From assembly GCA_001304875.1 (NCBI GenBank), contig BBZO01000008.1:1-64000 (forward strand): DNA of 64,000 nucleotides, in the 5' to 3' direction. The translations under genes and the position numbers were made by a program. The stretch is from Clostridia bacterium UC5.1-2E3. Lineage in GTDB: Bacteria > Bacillota > Clostridia > Lachnospirales > Lachnospiraceae. Below the pieces are notes generated by a model that was given only the letters and a program-made list of their open reading frames with translations, was not told the origin of the DNA and did no database searches. This document shows, in pieces, positions 9,578 through 17,371 of this stretch. Each line of letters begins with the position of its first letter. Within the stretch, counting starts at the first letter, position 1.

Positions 9578-10402
9578 CTACAAAAACATCTCCGGCTCCG
9601 CCCGGCGGGTGTAGTTCTGCTCCAGCATGGCCACGTGGGACAGGAATGCGGGGTCGTCGAAGTATTTGGCCTTCTTCGGACATTTCTTTATGCACGCCTG
9701 GCACTTGATGCAGATGCCGGTCACCTCGGCGCAGTTCTCCGGATTGATGGAGCCCATGGGACAGACCTGGGCGCAGATGCCGCAGCCATCGCAGAGCTCC
9801 ATGTTGGTAAGGGGCTTGGCCTTTAAGAACACTGCCGGCTTTCCGTCGGTTCCCAGGGGCGTGTAGTAGGGGCCCACCGGGTCGTCGCCGCGCACGGCGA
9901 TGGGGGCCGGAATCTCCGTCATCTCGCTCACCTTGCGGGCCGCTTTCTTCGCAAACTCCTCGATGAGCGCCATATCCTTCTCGTCCGGTCTTCCCGGAGC
10001 AATCACATCGGAGAACACGTGGGATGTGGCGATGCCTGCGCCGGCCACGGTGTGGAATCCGTTGTTCTCCAGTTCGTTTCTCAGCTCGATCAGTCCGTTG
10101 TCAAAATTTCTGTTTCCAAATACGACCACCGGCACTGCCAGCGCTCCCTCGCCCTTGAAATTTCCCTGGACGACGGGCAGCATCTTGTTGGGCACGCGGC
10201 CCGCGTACACCGGCGTTCCAAATACCACCAGATCCTCCGGCCCGTAGACCTGCACCTCGGTCCGGTTCTTCGGCAGCGTGAAATCATAGCTCTCCATCGG
10301 CACATCCAGCTCCTTCGCCATGGTGCCTGCGATGGCCTCCACCACCTTTTTCGCATTTCCGGTGGCGCTGTAGTAAACGGCTTTCACCTTTGTAATTTTC
10401 AT
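9578..10402 (-). CDS. EFR1-type flavodoxin/2[4Fe-4S] ferredoxin fusion protein
   Basis: Intact 274-residue electron-transfer protein. The N-terminal half is flavodoxin-like, with the phosphate-binding loop YYSATGNAKKVVEAI near residue 10 and VVFGTPVYAGRVPNK near 60. The C-terminal half carries two [4Fe-4S] motifs, CDGCGICAQVCP and CIKCQACIKKCP. The ATG at 10402 has a GGGAGG site 7 bases upstream. Such EFR1-family fusions are widespread in Clostridia as cytoplasmic electron carriers or flavin oxidoreductases; the partner is not evident from the neighbours. Confidence 0.9.
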   Translation of the reverse strand: MKITKVKAVYYSATGNAKKVVEAIAGTMAKELDVPMESYDFTLPKNRTEVQVYGPEDLVVFGTPVYAGRVPNKMLPVVQGNFKGEGALAVPVVVFGNRNFDNGLIELRNELENNGFHTVAGAGIATSHVFSDVIAPGRPDEKDMALIEEFAKKAARKVSEMTEIPAPIAVRGDDPVGPYYTPLGTDGKPAVFLKAKPLTNMELCDGCGICAQVCPMGSINPENCAEVTGICIKCQACIKKCPKKAKYFDDPAFLSHVAMLEQNYTRRAEPEMFL

Positions 10403-10452
10403 CGGTATACCTCCCATTTTATAAACTGCAGTATTTCTCCGCACTTTCTTGT

Positions 10453-10481
10453 ATTATAGCACACCTGACTGCACATTGGAA
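10453..10481 (-). promoter_or_regulatory. Promoter of the flavodoxin-ferredoxin gene
   Basis: A perfect -10 (TATAAT on the minus strand, 10453-10458) is preceded after 17 bp by a weak -35 TTCCAA (10476-10481). It lies about 50 bases ahead of the start codon. Confidence 0.55.
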
Positions 10482-10523
10482 CACCCTGGAGCTCAAATGG
10501 CCCTCAAATGACCCGTTGGGACA

Positions 10524-10552
10524 TTGCATTTCCGGCCGGTCCGCGTTATGAT
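10524..10552 (+). promoter_or_regulatory. Promoter of the Gfo/Idh/MocA dehydrogenase gene
   Basis: TTGCAT (10524-10529), 17 bp, TATGAT (10547-10552). The spacer contains the palindrome TTCCGGCCGG. Confidence 0.6.
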
Positions 10553-10603
10553 AGACATATAAAAATGCAGAACTTTTATGCAGACTGGAAAGGAGCTTTC
10601 AAT

Positions 10604-11576
10604 ATGAAATGGGGAATTTTAGCCACCGGGGTCATCGCCCGGAAATTTGCGGACACCATCAATCAGATGCCGGGCGAGAGTCTGGCTGCCGTGGGTTCGC
10701 GCACACTGGAGCAGGCGAAGGCATTTGCCGACGAATATAAGGCGAAAGAATATTACGCCTCCTACGAGGAGCTGGCCGCGGATCCGGAGGTGGAGGCCAT
10801 CTACGTCTCCACGCCCAACAGCATGCATTTCGAGAACTGCCGGATGTGCTTAAACGCCGGCAAACACGTGCTCTGCGAGAAGCCATTTACCACGGAAAGC
10901 TGGCAGGCGGAGGCGCTCTACAGGCTGGCGGAGGAAAAGGGGCTCTTTATCATGGAGGCCTTCTGGACCCGTCTCCTGCCGCTCTATGAAAAGCTTAGGG
11001 AGCTGCTGGACGAGGGCGTCATCGGCGACGTACAGCACGTGAAATGCGACTACGGCTTTATCGCGCAGGGCGCACGCCGGGAGAGAAAATTCAAATCTGC
11101 CTGGGCGGAGGCGCACTCCTGGACATCGGCATCTACAATCTGGGGTTCCTCCATCTGATCATGCAGGCGCCTCCGGAGAGCTTTTCCTCCGAGGTTCAGA
11201 TGAATGAGTTCGGCACGGACGAGTACAGCTCGCTGCATCTGTGCTACCCCGGCGGACGCACCGCCGATTCCGTCCAGACCATCGGACAGGAGCTGGAGCG
11301 CAACGCCGTCATCACCGGGACGAAGGGGGAGATTTTCCTGCCGGACTTCCAGCACGCCCAGTCCATGACGGTGCGGCCGCAGACGGTGAGGCGTACACTG
11401 TGGAGATGCCCTTCGAGATCAATGGCTTCGAGTACGAGGTCCGCGAGGTCTCCCGCTGTGTGGCGCTCGGGAAATTCCACAGCGACCGGTTCACGCCCGC
11501 AGACAGCCTGACCGTGCTCCAGCTGATGGACGACATCCGCGCGTCGTGGGGGATGAAATTCGAGGGGGAGGAGTAG
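10604..11576 (+). CDS. Gfo/Idh/MocA-family NAD(P)-dependent oxidoreductase (two frameshifts)
   Basis: Sugar- or polyol-dehydrogenase-like protein of about 324 residues. The N-terminal Rossmann fold starts at once with MKWGILATGVIARKFA. The family signature GKHVLCEKPFT follows near residue 92, with its Lys thought to bind the nicotinamide and substrate. The second domain includes LLDIGIYNLGFL. Frame breaks occur near 11095 and 11385. An AAAGGAG site precedes the ATG at 10604. It stands alone between its promoter and a terminator, so the substrate cannot be inferred. Confidence 0.87.
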
Positions 11577-11632
11577 GCGCTTCGCGCTTCTGATCTCTGA
11601 TTCTCTACATTTTTACAGGAAATGTTCACAGG

Positions 11633-11670
11633 CTCCGGAAGGATTTTTTCTTCCGGGGTCTTTTCTTTTT
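11633..11670 (+). terminator. Terminator after the Gfo/Idh/MocA gene
   Basis: Stem CTCCGGAAG / CTTCCGGGG with an 8-base loop, followed by TCTTTTCTTTTT, 57 bases after the stop codon. Confidence 0.75.
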
Positions 11671-11747
11671 ATCTATGTGATTCTCACTCCGTCCTCTGAT
11701 GGCATCTGCTCCTTTTCGCGCTTTTGTCAACTCATCATCTTATACGG

Positions 11748-11776
11748 TTGACATTCTTTCAACTCCTTGCTATAGT
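11748..11776 (+). promoter_or_regulatory. Strong promoter of the biotin operon
   Basis: Consensus -35 TTGACA (11748-11753), exact 17-bp spacer and -10 TATAGT (11771-11776). The BirA box begins 9 bases downstream, covering the expected start point. Confidence 0.85.
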
Positions 11777-11784
11777 AAACTTAA

Positions 11785-11815
11785 TTGTTAATCATAGAAC
11801 AAAACTGGTTTACAA
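11785..11815 (+). promoter_or_regulatory. BirA operator (biotin box)
   Basis: TTGTTAAT (11785-11792), 15-base spacer, GTTTACAA (11808-11815). This is the bipartite dyad bound by the biotin repressor-ligase BirA, whose consensus half-sites are TTGTTAAC and GTTAACAA with a spacer of about 15. It lies just after a consensus promoter and 28 bases before the first gene. The bioW and bioF genes downstream independently confirm the assignment. Confidence 0.88.
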
Positions 11816-11843
11816 TCCATTTTCCATCTTAAAGGAGAATCCT

Positions 11844-12403
11844 ATGCAGAACACCCACACCTCCGGCTCCATCCGCGCCTGGCACTGGACGGGATCTTTA
11901 CGGCGGTTCTGGTCATTCTGGGAATGATCAAGCTGCCCTCGCTGATCCCCGGCGCAGAATTTCAGCTTTCAGCCCCCTATGCGGTCTGCCTGGCCGCCGC
12001 GGTGGGATTTAAACGCTACCTGGGAATCGGCATCTGTTCCAGCGCGATCCAGCTTCTCCTGGGGACGCACACCGTGTGGAACGTGCTGATCGCCATGGTG
12101 TTCCGCGTGGCGGCGGGCTCCATCGCAGCCTGCCGGCCCCTTGGAAAGCTCCGCCTCGTCATTTCCGGCCCCGTGGGAACTGCCTGCGCCAGGCTGGTGC
12201 TGGCGGCCACGCTGAATGTACCGGCACTGCCGCTTCTGGCCGCCGCCGTTCCGGGGATGATTTTCACGGCGGTCTGCGCGGTATTTCTCTACCCCATCTT
12301 CCGCCGCGTCGTCTCCCAGAGCGGGCATTCTCTGGACGGCAGGGCGGATGAGGACAAAAGCAAAGCAAACTATATCAGACAATCCTGCGAGGAACAATCA
12401 TGA
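11844..12403 (+). CDS. BirA-regulated membrane protein, ECF S-component-like (one frameshift)
   Basis: Hydrophobic protein of about 186 residues with some five membrane segments, the first gene of the biotin operon. After a short polar N-terminus the frame shifts near 11895 (a base missing in GCACTGG), continuing as LDGIFTAVLVILGMIKLPSL and then FQLSAPYAVCLAAAVGFKRY. A conserved-looking LLLGTHTVWNVLIAMVFRVAAG follows near residue 75. Size and topology resemble ECF-transporter substrate subunits, but it does not look like BioY itself. An AAGGAG site precedes the ATG and its stop overlaps the bioW start by 4 bases. Operator and neighbours suggest transport of biotin or a precursor such as pimelate; that is inference. 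Confidence 0.7.
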
Positions 12404-13127
12404 GTACCGATTTATACAGTGTAAAAATGCGTGCCAGCCGGAAGGAAAACGGCAGTGAGATGCACATTTCCGGGGCGGAAAAAATCGTGGAGTCAGACAG
12501 ACTCCAGTCCATCTGCGCCCAGCTTCTGGAGCGGGCCATGCACCACTCCAAAGGGGAGGCGGATTTATCAATATTAAAGTGGAGCGGATCGCAGCGGAGG
12601 ACGTGATCGTCTGCGACGCTCTCCCTGTGACCACCTGCGAGGTGGACACGGCCGGGGAAGGGCGGCAGAAATTAAAGGAGCTTCTCGACCGCTCCGGCAT
12701 TCCACACGGCGAAATGATTCTGGAACAGATGAAAAACACCTGGGGAATGCGGGGCGCCATGCTCCTGGACGCAGACTCCTTAAAACGCCTGGAGCCGGAT
12801 CATCAGCGGGGCGTGCGCGCCACCTACATGGATGTAGCGGACAGCGGCGACGACCGCTCCCAGAAAAACCATTTTAAGGAGGCTCTGGTGCTGGCGACCA
12901 AGGTATCCAGCCACAAAAATATCATCGGTGAAATCTGCATTTCCGACGATCCGGACTACGTGACCGGCTACTTCGCCTCGAAGGAGCTGGGGTACGTGCG
13001 GATCACAAAACTGAAGGAAATGGGCTGCCCCGACGGCGGACGGATTTTCCTGTTCCGCGGAAGCGAGGAGGAAGCAGACGACTGCATCCGCTACCTGGAG
13101 CATCAGAAGATGCTGGTCAGAATTTAA
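12400..13127 (+). CDS. bioW: 6-carboxyhexanoate--CoA ligase BioW (one frameshift)
   Basis: Pimeloyl-CoA synthetase: pimelate + CoA + ATP to pimeloyl-CoA, the entry step of the Bacillus-type biotin pathway. About 242 residues. Recognisable blocks are YSVKMRAS near residue 6, MHISGAEKIV near 23, HHSKGEADF near 47, RGVRATYMDVAD near 130, HFKEALVLATKVSSH near 153 and CISDDPDYVTGYFASKELGY near 175, all in the same order as in B. subtilis BioW. The frame is lost near 12565, where a T is missing from GATTTT; the other frame continues with INIKVERIAAEDVIV. It overlaps the gene before it and is followed 29 bases later by bioF. Confidence 0.92.
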
Positions 13128-13156
13128 AATATTTGAATTAAGAAGGCGAGACGATT

Positions 13157-14314
13157 ATGGATAAATGGGAACGGCTGAACAGGGAACTGGAACAGATCAG
13201 GGAAAAAATCTGCTCCGCAAGATGACGGTCTTCGACACCGCACAGTCCTCCGTGGTGGAGGTGGAGGGAAAACGGGAGCATCTGTTTTCCTCCAACAGCT
13301 ATCTGGACATGTGCAATGAGCCCGCCGTGAAGGAGTACGCCCGCCGGATTCTGGACGAGTACGGCATCGGCTCCGGCGGCTCCCGCCTGACCACGGGAAC
13401 CACCCGCATCCACATGCAGCTGGAAGAGACCATCGCCGCGTTCAAGAAACGCGAGGCGGCCCTGGTATTCAACACAGGCTATATGGCAAACGTGGGCATC
13501 CTCTCCGCACTGGCGGGGCGGGGCGACATCATTTACAGCGACGAGTTAAACCACGCCAGCATCATCGACGGGTGCCGCCTGTCAAGGGCCGATCTGGTCA
13601 TCTACCGGCACAACGACATGGATGATCTGGAGGAAAAAATCAAGGCCCACCCCGGCCGAAGCGGCGTCATCGTCAGCGACGGGGTGTTCAGCATGGACGG
13701 GGATATCGTGAATCTGCCGCGGATGGTGGAGCTGGCCAACCGCTACGGCCTTTTCTCCATGATCGACGAGGCCCACGCCACCGGCGTCATCGGCGCCACC
13801 GGGCGCGGCACGGAGGAATACTATGATATGGAAGGCGCCGTGGATGTGCTGATGGGAACTCTGAGTAAGGCGGTCGGAGGCGAAGGCGGCTTCGTCTGCG
13901 GCTCCCGCACGCTCATCGACTATCTGGTCAACCGGGCGCGGAGCTTCATCTTCTCTACCTCTCTCTCCCGGTGTCCATGGCCGCGGCCACCCAGGCATCC
14001 GGCTGATCATGGAACAGCCGCAGCGGGTACAGAGATTACAGGAAAACATCCGCTATTGCTGCGGGGCGCTTTGCGCCCGCGGCATCGACGCCCACTCGGA
14101 GACGGCCATCATCCCCATCATCATCGGCGACGAGAGCCGCGCCATGCGGGTCATGGAGCTTTTGAAGGAGCGGGGGTACTACATCTCAGCCATCCGCTAC
14201 CCCACCGTGGCGAAGGGAACCGCCCGTCTGCGCCTGGCACTCATGTCGTCCCATACCAGGGAGGAGCTGGAGGGGCTGGCGGATGCGCTTAAAGAGTGTA
14301 TGGGGATGGAGTGA
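13157..14314 (+). CDS. bioF: 8-amino-7-oxononanoate synthase BioF (three frameshifts)
   Basis: PLP enzyme of the alpha-oxoamine synthase family that condenses pimeloyl-CoA with L-alanine to 8-amino-7-oxononanoate. About 386 residues. Visible are the GIGSGGSRLTTGTTRIH block near residue 75, NTGYMANVGILSALAG, SDELNHASIIDGCRLS, the cofactor-contacting MIDEAHATGVIGATGRG, and the PLP-lysine region MGTLSKAVGGEGGFV. Frame changes occur at the A-run near 13205, where one A is missing from GAAAAAAA, and twice between 13970 and 14005. The pairing with bioW and the BirA box favours BioF over glycine C-acetyltransferase. bioA, bioD and bioB are not in the window. Confidence 0.9.
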
Positions 14315-14331
14315 AAACTGCAAATTACGAA

Positions 14332-14362
14332 AAAGCACCGGAGCCAACCGCTCCGGTGCTTT
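14332..14362. terminator. Bidirectional terminator between bioF and tRNA-Ala
   Basis: AAAGCACCGGAGC and its complement GCTCCGGTGCTTT enclose a 5-base loop. On the minus strand it is followed by TTTTTC, serving the tRNA transcript, and on the plus strand it ends the biotin operon 18 bases after bioF. Confidence 0.82.
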
Positions 14363-14371
14363 CCTATATCA

Positions 14372-14444
14372 TGGACCTGATCGGATTCGAACCGACGACC
14401 CCCACAATGCGAATGTGGTGCGCTCCCAACTGCGCTACAAGCCC
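14372..14444 (-). tRNA. tRNA-Ala (anticodon CGC)
   Basis: A 73-base cloverleaf reads from 14444 to 14372 on the minus strand. The acceptor stem is GGGCTTG paired with CAGGTCC, including the G3:U70 pair that identifies alanine tRNAs. The D stem is GCGC/GCGC, the anticodon stem CCACA/TGTGG with loop TTCGCAT, and the T stem GTCGG/CCGAT with loop TTCGAAT. The anticodon is CGC, reading GCG codons. CCA is not encoded. It stands alone rather than in a tRNA cluster. Confidence 0.95.
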
Positions 14445-14452
14445 ATGACATT

Positions 14453-14480
14453 ATTTTAGCACGTCCGCCGGGAAAATCAA
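14453..14480 (-). promoter_or_regulatory. tRNA-Ala promoter, overlapping an oppositely directed terminator hairpin
   Basis: On the minus strand TTGATT (14475-14480), 16 bp and TAAAAT (14453-14458), 8 bases ahead of the tRNA. The same stretch holds a hairpin CCGCCGGG (14465-14472) / CCCGGCGG (14483-14490) followed on the plus strand by ATTTTTTTATTTTTTT, a rho-independent terminator for plus-strand read-through towards the dctM gene. Confidence 0.65.
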
Positions 14481-14524
14481 TACCCGGCGGGCAATTTTTT
14501 TATTTTTTTATCAAATACACACAA

Positions 14525-15826
14525 TTAGATAAGTCCCATCAGCGACGGAATACCTAAGGACAGCGCCGGAATATAGGTCACTGCCAGCAGAATGAGAATC
14601 AGCACGCCAAAGTAGGGAAGCAGGGTCTTGGTCACCTGCTCGATGCTGATTTTGCTGATTCCGCAGCCGACGAACAGCACGGAGCCCACAGGCGGGGTGA
14701 TGTTTCCGAGACACATGTTGAAGATCAGCATGACGCCGAACTGGATGTCAGTCATTCCCAGGCTCTGCGCGATCGGAAGGAAGATCGGCGTGAAGATCAG
14801 GATAGCCGGCGTGATATCCATGAACATGCCGACGATCAGAAGGATCACGTTCATCAGCAGAAGCACCACGTACTTGTTGGAAGAAACGGCCATGATCGCG
14901 GAGCTGATTGCCGCCGGGATTCCGGAGTACGCCATAACAAAGGACATGGCGGAGGAGGCGGAGATCAGGAACAGGATGATGCCGCTGGTGCAGGCGCTGT
15001 TTACCAGAATCTTCATAAACGAGTTCACGGTCAGGCTTCTGTAGCAGAGAGACAGGATCAGGCAGTAGAGCACACAGATACCCGCGCCCTCGGTGGCTGT
15101 GAAGATACCGCCGACGATACCTCCGATTACGATCACGATCAGCAGCAGGCTGGGAAGCGCCTCGAGAGTCACCTTCACTGCCTGTGCAGCCGGAACCATG
15201 CCGGACACCGGATATTTATGCTTCTTCGCGTAGACAAATGCCACCACCATGGAGCCGAGGCCCATGAGGATTCCGGGAATATATCCAGCCATGAACAGGG
15301 TGGAGATGGACACGCCGCCTGCCACGGTGGAGTACACGATGAATGCGCTGGTGGGCGGAATCAGAAGTCCCGTCGGCGCGGACGCGATGTTGGCCGCGGT
15401 GGCGAATGCCGGATCATAGCCCTCATCCTTCTGGATCGGGTAGATACAGCCGCCCATGGCGGACGCCGCCGCCACGGAAGAACCGGACAGAGCGCCGAAC
15501 AGCATGTTTCCTACGATGTTGGCCTGCGCCAGGGAGCCGGGAATCCAGCCCACAAAAAGCTGCGCAAAGTTGACCAGACGTCTGGCGATACCGCCGTTGT
15601 TCATAATATTGCCTGCCAGAATGAAAAGCGGGATGGCTAAAAGAGAGAAGCTCTCAACGCCGCTGTTCATCTTCTGCATCGTGATAAACGTAATCTGATC
15701 CCAGGACAGGGAGGAGATCGCCGCCACGATAGAGGCGAGCACGATGCTGACGGAGATCGGGCAGCTTGCAAACAGGAGCAGCGCAAAGACTGCAAACAGA
15801 ATAATTGTTGTAACCCCTATACTCAT
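14525..15826 (-). CDS. dctM: TRAP transporter large permease DctM (second system)
   Basis: Intact 433-residue DctM subunit with about a dozen hydrophobic segments. Family landmarks are LLAIPLFILAGNIMNNGG near residue 61, NMLFGALSGSSVAAASAMGG near 107, IPPTSAFIVYS near 156, and the late NMCLGNITPPVGSVLFVG near 374. It overlaps the dctQ stop by 4 bases (ATGA). It forms the channel of a TRAP system that follows a GH31 glycosidase gene. It resembles the first system's DctM in motifs but is clearly a separate paralogue. Confidence 0.95.
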   Translation of the reverse strand: MSIGVTTIILFAVFALLLFASCPISVSIVLASIVAAISSLSWDQITFITMQKMNSGVESFSLLAIPLFILAGNIMNNGGIARRLVNFAQLFVGWIPGSLAQANIVGNMLFGALSGSSVAAASAMGGCIYPIQKDEGYDPAFATAANIASAPTGLLIPPTSAFIVYSTVAGGVSISTLFMAGYIPGILMGLGSMVVAFVYAKKHKYPVSGMVPAAQAVKVTLEALPSLLLIVIVIGGIVGGIFTATEGAGICVLYCLILSLCYRSLTVNSFMKILVNSACTSGIILFLISASSAMSFVMAYSGIPAAISSAIMAVSSNKYVVLLLMNVILLIVGMFMDITPAILIFTPIFLPIAQSLGMTDIQFGVMLIFNMCLGNITPPVGSVLFVGCGISKISIEQVTKTLLPYFGVLILILLAVTYIPALSLGIPSLMGLI

Positions 15827-16325
15827 TCTTCATTCCCTCCTTCGATGACGGTGCCGGTGATATCTTCATACAGGTTGATGAGCTGCGCCACGATGATGAA
15901 AATACCGGAAATCGGAGCCATGGCGTACACCAGGCTTCTGGGGATTCCAAGCAGAGCGGAATACACCTTCTCCGCACTCATCACCAGCTTAAAGCCGCCC
16001 ACCGTGATGACAAAAATGGCAAACAGAAGGATCAGAAGATCCACGAACGTCATAAGCGCCCGTTTTCCCGCCGGGTTCAGGCTGTCGCGCACCAGCACCA
16101 GGCACATGTGCTGTCTGGTGAAGAACGCGTAAGCCGCGCCGGTGAAGCCCGTCCAGATTAAGAAATAGCGCACCAGCTCCTCAGTAAACGCCGCCGGGCT
16201 GTTAAGCACGTATCTGGTAAATACCTGGTAAAGCACCAGGAAGGTCATGACAGACAGCAGAATGGTCGCGATGGCGGCGAGAAGCTTCGTCATGAATTTT
16301 TTACAACCGTTAAAATCTCTTTCAT
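15823..16325 (-). CDS. dctQ: TRAP transporter small permease DctQ (second system, N-terminal frameshift)
   Basis: Small four-helix membrane subunit of about 167 residues. The body reads VLYQVFTRYVLNSPAAFTEE and YFLIWTGFTGAAYAFFTRQH, with the conserved W and acidic residues of DctQ proteins. I extend the start to the ATG at 16325, which has GAGAGG 4 bases ahead; the frame from there (KEILTVVKK) joins the rest if one A is restored in the A-run near 16297. Fourteen bases separate it from dctP. It couples the binding protein to DctM. Confidence 0.85.
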
Positions 16326-16338
16326 CAAACCTCTCCCC

Positions 16339-17356
16339 TTACTCTATAGAATTGATGATGTCAAGGAGACTCTGTACGCCCGGGTACTCCGCGCAGTACT
16401 CGTCCACCATTCCACTGGTCGCCTCGCGGAACGCCTCTTTATCCACATCGTTGACAAACTCCACGCCCATCTGTGTGGATGCCTCCTCGATGGCCTCGTC
16501 GATGGCCGCATCCCAGGCAATCTTGTGGCTCTCGGTGGACTCGTGAGCCGCCTCCAGGATGATCTCCTGGTCCTCCGGCTGATGGCCGCCCAGGTCTTGG
16601 CGCTCATAACCAGAACGTCCGGGATCATGGCGTGCTCGTCGGTGGAGAACACCTTGCAGATCTCGCCGTGCTTACCGGTGGTCAGCGCCGTCTCATTGTT
16701 CTCCGTGCCGTCGATGATGCCGGTCTGCAGGGAGGTGTAAACGTCGCCGTAGGCCATGGCCACCGGGATGCCTCCCAGGGCATTTAACATATCGGTCTGG
16801 GACTTCATGTCCTGCACGCGGATCTTTAAGCCCTTTAAGTCCGCAGGCGTGCGGATCGGCTTATTCACCGTGTAGAAGGAGCGCGCGCCGGAGGTGTAGT
16901 AGGTGATTGTCACGAACCGTCGTCCGCCGAGGAGAGAAAGAACTCCTGCATCGGCTCGGAATCCATCACGTGATAGAAATCCTGGGTGTCGTCAAAAATA
17001 TAGGGAAGTCCGAAGGTGTGGTAGGACTCGTTGTAGGTCGCCAGTCCCGGCGCGGACACCTTGGTCATGGAGATAACGCCCGCCATGAGCTGCTCCATGT
17101 TCTCGTTCTCGGAGCCTAACTGTCCGTTGGGGAGGATGCGCACCTGGATGCGCCCGTCGGTTCTCTCCTCCACCTTGTCTGCAAACTCCGTCATGGCGAT
17201 ATGTACCGTGTGGGTCTCACTCAGGCCGTGGGCCAGCGTGAGCACCATCGGATTTTCGGCTGTGGCCTCGGCACTGCTCGATGCGCCGGCGTTTGCACAA
17301 CCGCCGAGCATGGCAACCGTCAGACCCACAGCCAGCATTGATGCAATCTTTTTCAT
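16339..17356 (-). CDS. dctP: TRAP substrate-binding lipoprotein DctP (second system, two frameshifts)
   Basis: Solute receptor of about 340 residues with a lipoprotein signal (MKKIASMLAVGLTVAMLGGC, Cys near residue 20). DctP landmarks are VRILPNGQLGSENENMEQL, TPADLKGLKIRVQ, and the pocket segment YTSLQTGIIDGTENN, whose conserved Arg upstream (KIRVQ) normally pairs with a substrate carboxylate. Frame breaks lie near 16912 and 16580; the C-terminal part is readable only in another frame, ending DIINSIE. It follows the GH31 gene by 15 bases in the same direction, implying one operon. Confidence 0.87.
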
Positions 17357-17371
17357 GCGAATACCCCTCTC

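Noticed and set aside
13157-14314. Glycine C-acetyltransferase (Kbl) instead of BioF
   Set aside because: The families are close, but bioW directly upstream and the BirA box favour BioF.
14465-14490. Hairpin as terminator of the second dctM gene
   Set aside because: On the minus strand no T-tract follows the stem; the T-run is on the plus-strand side, so it can only stop plus-strand transcription.
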